Source: Undibacterium sp. YM2
Lineage (GTDB): Bacteria; Pseudomonadota; Gammaproteobacteria; Burkholderiales; Burkholderiaceae_D
Assembly: GCF_009937975.1 (NCBI RefSeq)
Contig: NZ_AP018441.1
Span: 2,170,001 to 2,234,000 of the forward strand
Direction: 5' to 3'
Length of the DNA: 64,000 nucleotides
The position numbers and the translations under genes are program-made. The notes beneath the pieces are model-generated. The model was not told where the DNA came from and did not search any database. It worked only from the letters and a program-made list of their open reading frames with translations. Positions 29,278-38,968 of the stretch are shown in pieces. Within the stretch, counting starts at the first letter, position 1, and each line of letters begins with the position of its first letter.

Positions 29278-30182
29278 GTTTCCAATCAATCCTGGGCAAT
29301 TTCGCCCTGATCCTGTTTGTCCTGACCATAGTAACTGGTGTTATCTGGTTTCTGGATGTTTTTGTCTTTGCCAAGCAGCGCCGCCAGAATGCTGACAAAG
29401 CGCTGGCCGAATATGATGCGCGCCGTGCCAAGCTGTCCGCCGAGGGCATACGCCTGGAAGAAAATACCCGTCATGACATAGAAGCCAGTCTGCTCAGGCA
29501 ACCAGTCTGGATAGAATATTCTGGCAGTTTCTTCCCGGTGATTGCCCTGGTATTTTTCTTGCGCTCTTTCTTGTTTGAGCCTTTTAAAATCCCTTCCAGC
29601 TCAATGTTGCCGACATTGTATGTTGGTGATTTGATACTGGTGAATAAATTTACTTACGGCATACGTTTGCCAGTGATTAATAAAAAAATCATCTCTATCA
29701 ATGATCCACAAAGAGGAGATGTCATGGTATTTAAATACCCTGAAGACCCCAGCGTGGACTATATTAAACGTGTGGTCGGTGTGCCTGGTGATAAAATTGT
29801 GTATAAAAACAAACGTTTATCAGTGAATGGTAAAGAAGTTTCATATACGGATATGCCAGACTTCCGTGATAATCTTAATTATCTGAAACAATACAAAGAG
29901 CAGTTGACAGGCGTTACCCATAATATTCTTGTCAATGAGCAAAAACCGGTTTACGACAGAGGCCAGGTGCTCGATTTTAAGGATAAAGAGTCTTGCTCTT
30001 ATGAAATTGACGGCTTTAGCTGTACTGTTCCACAGAATCGCTATTTCATGATGGGTGACAACCGTGACAATAGTGCTGACAGCCGCTACTGGGGTTTTGT
30101 GCCAGATGAAAATATTGTTGGAAAAGCATTTTTCATCTGGATGAATTTTGGTGATATCGAACGCATTGGTAGTTTTCATTAA
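29274..30182 (+). CDS. lepB: signal peptidase I
   Basis: Membrane serine protease that removes signal peptides of exported preproteins. It has 302 residues. Two transmembrane segments (about 10-32 and 84-100) precede the catalytic domain. The Ser-Lys dyad is Ser110 (PSSSMLPTL) and Lys165 ([12 protein letters not shown]). The [14 protein letters not shown] box is present. The start overlaps the lepA stop by four bases. Confidence 0.97.
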   Translation: MSFQSILGNFALILFVLTIVTGVIWFLDVFVFAKQRRQNADKALAEYDARRAKLSAEGIRLEENTRHDIEASLLRQPVWIEYSGSFFPVIALVFFLRSFLFEPFKIPSSSMLPTLYVGDLILVNKFTYGIRLPVINKKIISINDPQRGDVMVFKYPEDPSVDYIKRVVGVPGDKIVYKNKRLSVNGKEVSYTDMPDFRDNLNYLKQYKEQLTGVTHNILVNEQKPVYDRGQVLDFKDKESCSYEIDGFSCTVPQNRYFMMGDNRDNSADSRYWGFVPDENIVGKAFFIWMNFGDIERIGSFH

Positions 30183-30208
30183 ATTTCAGTTTTAATCAGG
30201 AAAAATCT

Positions 30209-30613
30209 ATGTCAAATATTCAATATTCCGCATTCAAAAAACAAAAAGGTATCACCCTGATCGGCTTGATCATGGCGATTGCCGTCATCATTGTCGTTGC
30301 CATGGTTGCAATGAAAGTGGTGCCTACCGCGATTGAATATAACTCCATCAATAAAGCGATGAATAACGTCAAGAATGGCACCAATCCAAGGGAAATACAG
30401 ATCGCCTTTGATAAGCAAAGGGAAGTTGGTTATTTTGATGCAGTGACAGGCAAGGACCTCCTTATCATTAAAAATAACGAGGGCGGATATGACCTGCATT
30501 TTTCTTACTCCAAAAAAATTCCCCTGGTTGGTCCAGCCAGCATATTGATGGAGTACTCGAACACTACTGCAAAGAATGGTGTCGTCATTACAAAACCTGC
30601 CAAGGCAGAATAA
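30209..30613 (+). CDS. DUF4845 domain-containing membrane protein
   Basis: A 134-residue protein with a short cytoplasmic N-terminus (KKQKGITLIGLI), one transmembrane helix (about 15-36), and an extracytoplasmic domain (VVPTAIEYNSINKAMNNVKNG to SYSKKIPLVGPASILMEY). The DUF4845 family is consistently found between lepB and rnc in Betaproteobacteria and some Gammaproteobacteria. The N-terminal region looks like a pilin-type leader but lacks a convincing cleavage motif. The function is unknown. The ribosome site is AGGAAAAA. Confidence 0.9.
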   Translation: MSNIQYSAFKKQKGITLIGLIMAIAVIIVVAMVAMKVVPTAIEYNSINKAMNNVKNGTNPREIQIAFDKQREVGYFDAVTGKDLLIIKNNEGGYDLHFSYSKKIPLVGPASILMEYSNTTAKNGVVITKPAKAE

Positions 30614-30622
30614 GCTACTCGT

Positions 30623-31554
30623 ATGAATCAACAACTATTGCAGAAAAGGCTGGGGCACCAGTTTAGCAACCCCGCTTTGTTGCAGCAGGCTTTGACACAT
30701 CGTAGTCATAGTGTTTTGCATAATGAACGCCTGGAATTTCTTGGTGACTCAGTATTGAATTGCGTGGTCGCCTCCCTGTTGTTTGACAGTTTTGCCAATA
30801 TTGATGAAGGTGATTTGTCGCGTGTACGTGCCAATCTGGTCAAGCAACAGTCGCTGTACGAAATCGCCCAGAGAATAGAATTGTCGCAATTCTTGCGCCT
30901 GGGTGAGGGGAATTGAAATCTGGTGGATTCCGTCGCCCATCCATTCTCGCTGATACGCTGGAAGCCTTGTTTGGCGCGATTTTCCTCGATGCAGGTTTTG
31001 ATGCCGCACGTGAAGTGATACGCGCACTGTATGCGCCTGTGCTGGCCAGTGTTGATCCTACTACTTTGGGCAAGGATGCCAAGACCCTGCTGCAAGAATT
31101 CTTGCAAAGTAAAAAAATCGCTTTGCCACAATATAATGTAGTGGCAACCCATGGTGCTGCACATAATCAGGAATTTGAAATTGAATGCCTGGTTCCCAAA
31201 CTGGAAATTCAAGTATTTGGCACGGGCGGTAGCCGCCGTGCAGGCGAGCAGGCAGCCGCCAAGCTGGCACTGGAAACAGCCCTGGCCATGCTGGTGCGTT
31301 CACCTGCAGCGAAAAAAGCCAAGCCACGCGCATCCCAGCTCAAACTGGCAGGCATAGCGACTGTGCAAGGTGATGCTGCTGCGGCCGTGGCTGAGACAAA
31401 ACCGCAATCAGCCAGACAAAAAAGCCTGCTGGATGCAGAAACACCCAAGGCCGAGAAGACAAAAGCCAGCAATAGTGCCGCTAACAGCGAGGCTGAAGCA
31501 GATGAAGTGCTGGCCCATGATGTTCACCCCGAGACTCACCCTAAGACTGCCTGA
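30623..31554 (+). pseudogene. rnc: ribonuclease III, one-base frameshift (probable sequence error)
   Basis: Double-strand-specific endoribonuclease that processes rRNA and mRNA. The first frame (30623-30916) holds the signature [12 protein letters not shown] and ends with an artefactual stop after RLGEGN. The second (from about 30913) resumes [27 protein letters not shown], followed by the dsRNA-binding domain ([19 protein letters not shown]) and a low-complexity Ala/Lys tail. Adding one G to the GGGG run at 30907-30910 gives GEGELKSGG and a single 310-residue protein. era starts eight bases after the stop. The gene is conserved and usually important, so I expect it to be intact in the organism. 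Confidence 0.93.
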
Positions 31555-31561
31555 CGACCGC

Positions 31562-32464
31562 ATGACTGAATTAATAGACAATCCTGATTTCCGCTGTGGT
31601 TATATCGCCATCGTCGGGCGGCCTAATGTCGGTAAATCGACCCTGATGAACGCCCTGATAGGCGCCAAGGTCAGTATTACCTCGCGCAAGGCACAAACCA
31701 CGCGCCACCGTATTACCGGCATACAGACCAAAGACAATACCCAGTTTGTGTATATCGATACACCGGGTTTTCAGACCCGCCACTCAAATGCGTTGAACCG
31801 CACGCTGAACCGTACTGTTACCACGACGCTGACAGCTGCAGACGTGATTTTGTACATCATAGAAGCAGGTACATTTGGCCCCGCAGACCAGCAAGTGATC
31901 GATTTGCTGCCCAAAAATGTGCCATGTATCCTCGTCATCAATAAATCCGACCGCGTCAAAGACAAGGCCGTGATGATGCCGTTTGCCCAAAAGGTGGCAG
32001 CATTGCATAATTTCGCTGCGATCGTGCCAGTGTCTGCGACCTTGCGCTTCCAGCTGGAAAACCTTGAAGGCGAAATCCGCAAATACCTGCCGCTGAACCC
32101 GCCTATGTTTGGCGAGGATGACATCACCGACCGCAGCGAGAAGTTCCTTGCCGCAGAAATCGTCCGTGAAAAACTGTTCCGCTTCGTTGGTGATGAACTG
32201 CCTTACACCAGCACCGTGTTGATAGAGAAGTTTGAGCAAGAGGGTAATCTGCGCCGTGTCTTTGTTGCCATCCTGGTCGATAGGGATGGTCATAAATCCA
32301 TGGTCATAGGCAACAAGGGCGCACGCCTGAAAGATATCTCCACCCAGTCGCGCCAGGATATGGAAAAACTGTTTGGTGGCCCCGTGTATCTGGAAATCTG
32401 GGTCAAGGTCAAATCCGGCTGGGCAGACAATGAAGCCGGTTTGCGTGCCTACGGTTACGAGTAA
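31562..32464 (+). CDS. era: GTPase Era
   Basis: GTPase that binds 16S rRNA 3' end and assists 30S assembly. It has 300 residues from the ATG at 31562 ([29 protein letters not shown]). The frame extends upstream into rnc but only overlaps it. G1 GRPNVGKS, G3 DTPGF, G4 NKSD and a C-terminal KH domain ([25 protein letters not shown]) are visible. It lies downstream of rnc, as usual. Confidence 0.98.
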   Translation: MTELIDNPDFRCGYIAIVGRPNVGKSTLMNALIGAKVSITSRKAQTTRHRITGIQTKDNTQFVYIDTPGFQTRHSNALNRTLNRTVTTTLTAADVILYIIEAGTFGPADQQVIDLLPKNVPCILVINKSDRVKDKAVMMPFAQKVAALHNFAAIVPVSATLRFQLENLEGEIRKYLPLNPPMFGEDDITDRSEKFLAAEIVREKLFRFVGDELPYTSTVLIEKFEQEGNLRRVFVAILVDRDGHKSMVIGNKGARLKDISTQSRQDMEKLFGGPVYLEIWVKVKSGWADNEAGLRAYGYE

Positions 32465-32472
32465 AACCATCC

Positions 32473-33351
32473 ATGGATGAGCAGGCAGTCGCCGTGCAGG
32501 AAGACAGCGCCGTAACAGATGCGGCGGCTGTGCCGCCAGCGCCACCTGTTGTCAAAAAAACTGCAGCCCGACCACGGACACCTAAAGCAAGCACGGCAAG
32601 TTCAGCGACCTCACGTGTTGCCAGCAAATCCCTGGCCAAAGATTTGCGCATACTGGAGCAGCCAGGTTTTGTCCTCCATTCCTGGCCGTACAAAGAAACC
32701 AGCCTCATCATCGATGTATTGACGCGCGACCATGGCCGCATCGCCCTGGTTGCCAAGGGTGCAAAACGCCCTCATTCACAATTACGCAGTGTCTTGCAAA
32801 CTTTCCAGCCCTTGCAACTGGGCTGGACAGGCAAGGGCGAGATTCGCACGCTGACGACAGCAGACTGGGTGGGCGGCATGCTGCCGCTGGAAAAATCAGC
32901 CTTGCTCTGTGGTTTTTATCTCAATGAATTACTGGTCAAGTTTCTCATGCGAGATGAAGCGCACCCCGACTTGTTTGACCTGTATGTTTCCACCTTAAAT
33001 CAACTCGCGCATGATGAGCCTGCCACTATCGTCCTGCGCCGCTTTGAACTCGCACTATTGCGCGAATCCGGTTTGCTGGGTGACCTGACACGCTGCACTC
33101 AAGAGCGAGAACGCGTGCAGGCAGAGCAGTTCTATGTGCTTGACCCGGAACGCGGCCCCAGGCCAGCCATGTCCTCAGACAATGTACCCAGGGTCAGTGG
33201 CAAAACTTTGCTGGCCATGCAGCGCGGCGACTATACTGAGCAAAGCACACAACTGCAAAGCAAGTTGCTGATGCGTTTTTTGCTTGCCCATCATTTGCAT
33301 GGTGCTGCGCTGAATACCCGGCAAATACTGATTGATTTGCAAAATCTATGA
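32473..33351 (+). CDS. recO: DNA repair protein RecO
   Basis: Recombination mediator that loads RecA on SSB-coated gaps. It has 292 residues. A low-complexity N-terminal extension (about 1-60: Ala/Pro/Lys/Thr/Ser-rich, [20 protein letters not shown]) precedes the RecO OB fold, which begins near [35 protein letters not shown]. The C-terminal helical part contains the family's [12 protein letters not shown]. No later start is obvious with a good ribosome site, so the extension may be real. It overlaps pdxJ by four bases. Confidence 0.94.
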   Translation: MDEQAVAVQEDSAVTDAAAVPPAPPVVKKTAARPRTPKASTASSATSRVASKSLAKDLRILEQPGFVLHSWPYKETSLIIDVLTRDHGRIALVAKGAKRPHSQLRSVLQTFQPLQLGWTGKGEIRTLTTADWVGGMLPLEKSALLCGFYLNELLVKFLMRDEAHPDLFDLYVSTLNQLAHDEPATIVLRRFELALLRESGLLGDLTRCTQERERVQAEQFYVLDPERGPRPAMSSDNVPRVSGKTLLAMQRGDYTEQSTQLQSKLLMRFLLAHHLHGAALNTRQILIDLQNL

Positions 33352-34118
33352 ATATCCATCAACAAAGCCAGTTGATAGAACTGGGCATCAATATCGACCA
33401 CGTTGCCACCCTGCGTAATGCGCGAGGTACGACTTATCCAGATCCCTTGCAAGCCGCCTTGCTGGCAGAAGAGGCAGGTGCAGATTGCATTACCCTGCAT
33501 TTGCGTGAAGACCGCCGGCACATCCGCGATGCAGACGTAGAACAGTTGCGTCCACGCATCTTGACGCGCATGAACCTGGAAACAGCCATCAATAATGAAA
33601 TGCTGGATCTAGCCTGCCGCATTCTGCCCCAGGACGTTTGCCTGGTGCCGGAACGCCGTGAAGAAGTCACAACTGAAGGTGGCCTTGATGTTGCCCGTGA
33701 CTTTGTCAGAGTGCAAGCTGCGGTTCGGCAATTGCAAGAGGCAGGCATACGTGTGTCACTCTTCATTGATGCAGATGAGCAGCAGATACAGGCCAGTTCA
33801 GAAGCAGGCGCAAACGTCATAGAAATTCATACTGGCCGCTATGCTGATGCGGCTGATCCAGAGTTGCAGGTGAAAGAGCTGGCGCGCATATCTCAAGCCG
33901 CTATCGCTGGCATACGCCATGGTTTGAAAGTGAATGCCGGACATGGATTGCACATGACTAATACTGCCGCAATCGCTGCCATCCCTGAAATTTCAGAATT
34001 GAATATAGGCCATGCCATCGTCGCTCAAGCCCTGTTCGTAGGCTGGCAAAAATCCATCAGCGACATGAAGGCCCTGATGGTCAAAGCTCGCCTGGCAAGC
34101 TTGCATAAAGTGGCCTGA
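33348..34118 (+). CDS. pdxJ: pyridoxine 5'-phosphate synthase
   Basis: Condenses 3-amino-2-oxopropyl phosphate with deoxyxylulose 5-phosphate to form vitamin B6 phosphate. It has 256 residues. Motifs include [16 protein letters not shown] near the N-terminus, [32 protein letters not shown], and [13 protein letters not shown]. Coupled to recO (ATGA overlap) and one base from acpS. Confidence 0.97.
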   Translation: MNIHQQSQLIELGINIDHVATLRNARGTTYPDPLQAALLAEEAGADCITLHLREDRRHIRDADVEQLRPRILTRMNLETAINNEMLDLACRILPQDVCLVPERREEVTTEGGLDVARDFVRVQAAVRQLQEAGIRVSLFIDADEQQIQASSEAGANVIEIHTGRYADAADPELQVKELARISQAAIAGIRHGLKVNAGHGLHMTNTAAIAAIPEISELNIGHAIVAQALFVGWQKSISDMKALMVKARLASLHKVA

Positions 34119-34119
34119 G

Positions 34120-34521
34120 ATGATTTACGGCATAGGCACCGACATCGTACAAATCTCGCGCATGCAGGAAGCCATTGCGCGTAACGGTGAACGCTTTGCT
34201 GAAAAAATCCTGGGGCCAGAAGAGCTGGCGATTTATCGCGAACGCAAAGCTCTGGTTGAAGCACGCGGCCTGCGTTATCTGGCCACCCGCTTTGCAGCAA
34301 AAGAAGCGTTTTCAAAAGCAGTGGGCATGGGCATGCGCGACCCCATGAACTGGCATGCCATGCAAACCCTGAATAACGACCAGGGACAGCCCGTCGTGCA
34401 GACCAACGGTAATATGCAGCAATGGATGCAGGAGCGTCACCTGCAGGCGCGTATCTCTGTCAGCGATGAAACTGATTATGCCATCGCCTTCGTCATCATC
34501 GAACTGAACAATTCCTGCTAA
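34120..34521 (+). CDS. acpS: holo-[acyl-carrier-protein] synthase
   Basis: Transfers phosphopantetheine from CoA to the acyl carrier protein. It has 133 residues. The conserved metal- and CoA-binding segments are [12 protein letters not shown] and [16 protein letters not shown]. The start follows the pdxJ stop by one base. Last gene of the lepA operon. The nagZ gene often found next in relatives is absent, and uvrC follows instead. Confidence 0.97.
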   Translation: MIYGIGTDIVQISRMQEAIARNGERFAEKILGPEELAIYRERKALVEARGLRYLATRFAAKEAFSKAVGMGMRDPMNWHAMQTLNNDQGQPVVQTNGNMQQWMQERHLQARISVSDETDYAIAFVIIELNNSC

Positions 34522-34566
34522 AGTAGCGGCTTCTACCTTCTACCAGCGCCGCAGATTGATTGCATC

Positions 34567-36446
34567 ATGACCGAACCAAATATCTCAGAAGCACGCCAGC
34601 AGGTGCTCGATCTGGTTGCCAAATTACCCAACCTGCCGGGTGTATATCGCTATTTCGATAGCAATGACCAGGTGCTGTACGTGGGTAAGGCGCGTGACTT
34701 GAAAAAACGCGTCTCCAGCTATTTTCTCAAAAACCTCTCCAGCCCGCGTATTGCGATGATGGTAGAGAAAATCGCCAGGCTCGAAACCACGGTCACCCGC
34801 AGCGAAGCTGAAGCGTTGATCCTTGAGAACAACCTCATCAAGGCCCTGAAGCCGCGCTATAACATCCTTTTCCGTGATGACAAGTCTTACCCTTACCTGA
34901 AAATCACTGCGGAAAAAACGCCGCGCATGATGTATTACCGTGGTGCGATAGATAAAAAACATCAGTACTTTGGACCATTTCCTTCCGGCTGGGCCGTCAA
35001 GGAGTCGATGCAGATATTGCAAAAAGTTTTTCTGCTGCGCAGTTGCGAAGACAGCGTATTTGCCAACCGCACCCGCCCATGTCTGCTGCACCAGATCAAC
35101 CGTTGCAGTGCACCCTGCGTCAATATCATTGCGCCTGAAGATTATCAGCAAGACGTTAATAATGCGGCTGACTTTTTGCGTGGCCGCCAGCTCGAAGTCA
35201 TGCAGACCCTGGAAAAAAAGATGCTCGATTTTTCCATGGAGCTCAAATTCGAGCAGGCAGCAGCCGTACGCAACCAGATGCAGGCCCTGTCCAAAGTCTT
35301 GCATCAGCAAAGTATGGAAACCGCAGGCGATGTCGATATCGATATTTTGGCTGTGGTAGTGGAGGGTGGGCGTGCCTGTGTTAACCTGGCCATGGTCAGG
35401 GAGGGCGACATCTGGGCGACCGCGCTTATTTCCCCACTCATGTAGATGATGCAGTCAGCGTCGCAGAAAATGAAATCGAGGTTGAGGTCATCTCTGCCTT
35501 TCTGGCACAGCACTATGTCGATCAGTTCATTCCTTCGACCTTGGTCATGAACGTGGAACTGGATGCACCCGACCTCATGCTGGCACTGGCCGAGCAATGT
35601 GGTCATCGCATTCATCTGTCCTTCCAGCCTCAGGAGCAACGCCGCGCCTGGCTGGATATGGCCGTCAAGGGTGCCAGGCTGGCACTGGCGCGTATGCTGT
35701 CTGAGCAAGGCTCGCAACAGGCCCGTACCCGCGCACTGGCAACAGTGCTTGAGCTGGATGTCGAAAATCTTGAGGAATTGCGTGTAGAGTGTTTTGATAT
35801 CAGTCACACTCAGGGCGAAGCCACACAGGCATCCTGCGTCGTATTCCACCACCATGCCATGCAAAACAGTGAATACCGCCGCTTCAATATCAAGGATATT
35901 ACTGGGGGCGACGATTACGCTGCCATGCGCCAGGTGCTGTTCCGCCGCTACGAAAAAGTCGCTAGTGGTGACACCAGTGGTGACGGGGCCAATGAGCGCC
36001 GCATGCCAGACATCGTCCTGATTGACGGTGGCAAAGGTCAGGTCGAGATAGCCAGGCAAGTCTTTGTCGAACTTGGCCTCGATATCAGCCTCATCGTCGG
36101 CGTCGCCAAAGGCGAGGGCCGCAAGGTCGGCCTTGAGACCCTGGTGTTCGTTGATGGCCGTGCAGAAAAGGAACTGGGTAAAGAATCTGCTGCCCTTATG
36201 CTGATCGCCCAGATCCGCGACGAGGCCCACCGCTTTGCCATTACCGGCATGCGTGCCAAGCGCGACAAGGCCAGGCAGACCTCGCAGTTGGAAGAGATAG
36301 AAGGCATAGGCCCCAAGCGCCGCCAGCGTCTGCTAGTGCGTTTTGGTGGTTTAAAGGGTGTCAGCGATGCCAGTGTCGCCGATTTGGCCAGCGTAGAAGG
36401 TATTTCCCGCCAATTGGCAGAAGAAATTTACAAGCGGCTGCGATAG
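34567..36446 (+). pseudogene. uvrC: excinuclease ABC subunit C, one-base frameshift (probable sequence error)
   Basis: Nuclease subunit of nucleotide-excision repair. The first frame (34567-35445) has the GIY-YIG domain ([31 protein letters not shown]), the Cys-rich [26 protein letters not shown] and a UVR motif. It runs off at residue 278. The second frame resumes with [20 protein letters not shown] and continues through the RNase H-like domain ([29 protein letters not shown]) and the C-terminal HhH pair ([18 protein letters not shown]). Adding one G at 35399-35401 restores [13 protein letters not shown] and a 626-residue protein. All domains are present, so an assembly error is more likely than loss. 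Confidence 0.93.
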
Positions 36447-36522
36447 GGAAATATAATTGCGTCAGACGCTGGCATTGTAGTCAGCCTGCCTGATGCATAA
36501 ACCGAATAAAACCAAAAAAGAC

Positions 36523-37107
36523 ATGCCTTTCAATTTTCCTATCCTGCTGACCTGGCTACGTGTCGCGTTGATACCGCTGGTGGTTGGTGTTTTTTACCTG
36601 CCCGAAGTCTGGTTGACGCGGTTTGAACAAGGTGTCGTTGCTACCGTCATTTTTATTGTTGCGGCGGTGACCGACTGGTTTGACGGTTTCCTGGCAAGGC
36701 GCTGGAACCAGACTTCCTCATTTGGTGCTTTCCTCGACCCGGTGGCAGACAAACTGATGGTCGCAGGTGCATTGCTGGCACTGGTTCAGTTGGACCGCGT
36801 CAATACTGTTTTTGCTTTCATTATCATAGGCCGTGAAATCACGATCTCTGCGCTGCGTGAATGGATGGCGCTGATTGGCGCCTCCAAGTCAGTCGCAGTC
36901 AGCTCTCTGGGCAAAATCAAGACAGCGGCACAAATGACTGCGATACCTATGCTGTTATTTAACGATGTCTTGTTCGGCGTAATCGATACCAGCTTCTTTG
37001 GCTCATGGTTATTGATTATTGCCGCCATCCTCACAGTCTGGTCCATGTTCTATTACCTGCGCAAGGCATGGCCTTTAATCAAGGAAACTACCGATAAAAT
37101 GGAATAG
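36523..37107 (+). CDS. pgsA: CDP-diacylglycerol-glycerol-3-phosphate 3-phosphatidyltransferase
   Basis: Integral membrane enzyme that commits CDP-diacylglycerol to phosphatidylglycerol synthesis. I start it at MPFNFPILLTWLRV (194 residues), which matches the family N-terminus. An in-frame ATG at 36493 would add ten residues. The CDP-alcohol phosphotransferase motif DG-x2-AR-x8-G-x3-D-x3-D is complete within DWFDGFLARRWNQTSSFGAF and the following LDPVADK. Four to five transmembrane helices are visible. It lies between uvrC and the tRNA cluster, as in E. coli. Confidence 0.96.
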   Translation: MPFNFPILLTWLRVALIPLVVGVFYLPEVWLTRFEQGVVATVIFIVAAVTDWFDGFLARRWNQTSSFGAFLDPVADKLMVAGALLALVQLDRVNTVFAFIIIGREITISALREWMALIGASKSVAVSSLGKIKTAAQMTAIPMLLFNDVLFGVIDTSFFGSWLLIIAAILTVWSMFYYLRKAWPLIKETTDKME

Positions 37108-37144
37108 ATGTGGAATAAGCGTGGAATGATCTTGGAATGGGTAG

Positions 37145-37172
37145 TTGACAGAATGGCTGGATGATATATAAT
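37145..37172 (+). promoter_or_regulatory. strong sigma-70 promoter for the tRNA cluster
   Basis: Consensus TTGACA (37145-37150), a 16-base spacer and consensus TATAAT (37167-37172). The transcript would begin about ten bases before the first tRNA-Gly. Confidence 0.88.
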
Positions 37173-37188
37173 TCTGGTCTTTCGCAAC

Positions 37189-37264
37189 GCGGGAGTAGCT
37201 CAGTTGGTAGAGCGCAACCTTGCCAAGGTTGAGGTCGAGAGTTCGAGACTCTTCTCCCGCTCCA
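37189..37264 (+). tRNA. tRNA-Gly(GCC), copy 1
   Basis: 76 bases including the encoded CCA. Acceptor GCGGGAG/CTCCCGC, D-arm AGCTCAGTTGGTAGAGC, anticodon GCC in ACCTTGCCAAGGT, and T-arm GTTCGAGAC. Identical to the next two copies. Confidence 0.97.
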
Positions 37265-37316
37265 AAAATTTTTTGGGCGGCAGCGAAAAGCAGTAAGGCA
37301 GGTTAGTAGTAAAAAT

Positions 37317-37392
37317 GCGGGAGTAGCTCAGTTGGTAGAGCGCAACCTTGCCAAGGTTGAGGTCGAGAGTTCGAGACTCTTCTCCCGCTCCA
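37317..37392 (+). tRNA. tRNA-Gly(GCC), copy 2
   Basis: Identical in sequence to copy 1, with encoded CCA. The spacer between copies 1 and 2 is 52 bases. Confidence 0.97.
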
Positions 37393-37428
37393 AAATGGCG
37401 TAGTACCTGAAGTATCAGCAGCATATCT

Positions 37429-37504
37429 GCGGGAGTAGCTCAGTTGGTAGAGCGCAACCTTGCCAAGGTTGAGGTCGAGAGTTCGAGACTCTTCTCCCGC
37501 TCCA
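37429..37504 (+). tRNA. tRNA-Gly(GCC), copy 3
   Basis: Third identical copy with encoded CCA, 36 bases after copy 2. The flanking spacers are unrelated in sequence, so only the tRNA itself is repeated. Confidence 0.97.
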
Positions 37505-37613
37505 GATTCTGAAGGGAAGCAAGGCTTCCCTTTTTTGTTCAAGTTGCACCGCATTCCAGCGATGATCAAGCGTGATAAAATCACACAAGACAAGACGCAG
37601 GGATAGCACCCCT

Positions 37614-37686
37614 GGCGGGGTAGCAAAGTGGTTATGCAGCGGCCTGCAAAGCCGTAGACGCCGGTTCGATCCCGACCCCGCCTCCA
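37614..37686 (+). tRNA. tRNA-Cys(GCA)
   Basis: 73 bases including CCA: acceptor GGCGGGG/CCCCGCC, anticodon GCA in GGCCTGCAAAGCC, and T-loop GGTTCGATCC. Same cluster order as glyW-cysT-leuZ of E. coli. Confidence 0.95.
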
Positions 37687-37691
37687 AATAC

Positions 37692-37720
37692 AAAAAGCGC
37701 TTTTAGAGCGCTTTTTTTCC
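37692..37720 (+). terminator. terminator-like hairpin after tRNA-Cys
   Basis: AAAAGCGCT and AGCGCTTTT around TTTAG, followed by further T. It may end part of the transcription before tRNA-Leu. Confidence 0.75.
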
Positions 37721-37762
37721 AGAACCCGACTTAGCGTTTCGCCAAGCAGGTTGTAGTAGTGG

Positions 37763-37855
37763 GCCCGAGTGGTGAAACTGGTAGACACATCGGACTTAAA
37801 ATCCGCCGCTTTCCGTAAAAGGGGCGTGCCGGTTCGATTCCGGCCTCGGGCACCA
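37763..37855 (+). tRNA. tRNA-Leu(TAA)
   Basis: Class II tRNA of 93 bases including CCA. Acceptor GCCCGAG/CTCGGGC, D-arm GGTGAAACTGGTAGACAC, anticodon TAA in CTTAAAA, a long variable arm (GCCGCTTTCCGTAAAAGGGGCGT), and T-arm GGTTCGATTCC. Confidence 0.95.
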
Positions 37856-37886
37856 CGTACTTACTTTTCAAATATCTACACAAATC

Positions 37887-37912
37887 CTAAGTCAATAAGG
37901 TCAATGACTTAG
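37887..37912 (+). repeat. small inverted repeat after tRNA-Leu
   Basis: CTAAGTCA and TGACTTAG separated by ten bases, 31 bases after tRNA-Leu. It could be a transcript end, but there is no T run. Confidence 0.4.
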
Positions 37913-38141
37913 CGCGATCTTGGTTCACCTGGATTCGCTCGGTTTTTTGCAAATTCTCTTCAGTTTGTGTTGCATCCTTTGAAATGATTTTATTTATAAA
38001 TGGATAATTTTTGGAGTGGCATCTTCGTTCATTACAAATAATTCCCCCAAAATTGACTTTTGCAATTGCATTTTTTTTAATGGAATTAACATTACACTAT
38101 GTGACCGGTGAATCCGAGCCGCAGTGAAAAAGGAGACTGAG

Positions 38142-38375
38142 ATGGAATCTATGTATGAAGTTCTGGCATTAAATTTTAAATCCTCGACCGAGGACAAAAA
38201 AAATGCGGTGACAATCCACATGAAAAGCGGTGTATCCCATTTTGGCTATGTGCGGGAATTAGGTGATGCTTCGAAAATTGTAAAAATTCGCTTAGTTACT
38301 CCGAGTGGGAAATCATTTCAAGATGCCTATCTCGACATCGGCAGCATTGAATCGATCTTAGCTACCTCGGTCTGA
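38142..38375 (+). CDS. small protein of unknown function, Sm-like appearance
   Basis: A 77-residue protein, MESMYEVLALNFKSSTED and onward. The start at 38142 has AAGGAG six bases upstream. A GTG at 38124 is in frame but precedes that site. I do not recognise a family. The pattern of strands, VTIHMKSGVSHFGYVREL, then KIVKIRLV, then GKSFQDAYLDIGSIESIL, resembles the five-strand Sm/LSm fold (an Sm1-like VTIHMKSG plus a final IGSIESI). This is inference from pattern only. Its upstream region is very AT-rich. It lies alone between the tRNA cluster and an exported protein. Confidence 0.7.
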   Translation: MESMYEVLALNFKSSTEDKKNAVTIHMKSGVSHFGYVRELGDASKIVKIRLVTPSGKSFQDAYLDIGSIESILATSV

Positions 38376-38578
38376 CTGTTATCCCGGCGTGGGAGTGCAA
38401 GCAAGTTTCCTGATTTTTCCCAGCCGGCCATGTTTGCGGATGGCGAAACTGGCCTTGCTGCTCTGATTTGCGTGATTCCCGGTTTGCATATCCTTTTCCC
38501 TGATCCTAAAATGGTTTGCGCGATATAGACTAAACAAGTCTGTCGTTGTGCTGATCTGCCCACTTTCAGGAGAGCGTG

Positions 38579-38944
38579 ATGAATGTCAAGAAATCTGCAT
38601 TACTGTTTTCGCTGGCAATACTGACACTGTGTTTTTCATCTTCGGCTTTTGCAGAACTTTGTACGGTGGGGCGAGCGACGCAGGTGCTGTGGAAAGGTGA
38701 TTGGTACAAGGCAACGATTACCGAGGCTTCGCCTGACAAGTGCAAGATTACTTATATTGGTTATACCGCCGATGATGATGAGTGGGTGGGGCCAGAAAGA
38801 CTCAAAATCAAGGTGTTGTGGAAGGGTGACTGGTATCCGGGCCGTGTGATAAAGAAAGAAGGGGCCAACTATCTCATAGGCTATGACGGCTACTCCAGCG
38901 ATGACAATGAGATTGTTCCCCTGTCACGCATACAGGTACGCTAG
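38579..38944 (+). CDS. exported tandem Tudor-like domain protein
   Basis: A 121-residue protein with a signal peptide (about 1-25, ending SSSAFA). The mature part is two copies of the same domain: VLWKGDWYKATITEASPDKC to YIGYTADDDEWVGPERLKI, and VLWKGDWYPGRVIKKEGANY to YDGYSSDDNEIVPLSRIQV. The WKGDWY opening, the GY(S/T) turn and the DDxE segment resemble Tudor-knot/agenet/chromo-barrel domains, which in eukaryotes bind methylated peptides. Here the protein is periplasmic or secreted, so the role is unknown. The ribosome site is AGGAGAG, six bases before the ATG; a GTG three bases earlier is also possible. Confidence 0.8.
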   Translation: MNVKKSALLFSLAILTLCFSSSAFAELCTVGRATQVLWKGDWYKATITEASPDKCKITYIGYTADDDEWVGPERLKIKVLWKGDWYPGRVIKKEGANYLIGYDGYSSDDNEIVPLSRIQVR

Positions 38945-38968
38945 TTTTAACCTCACCACAAACATGAT

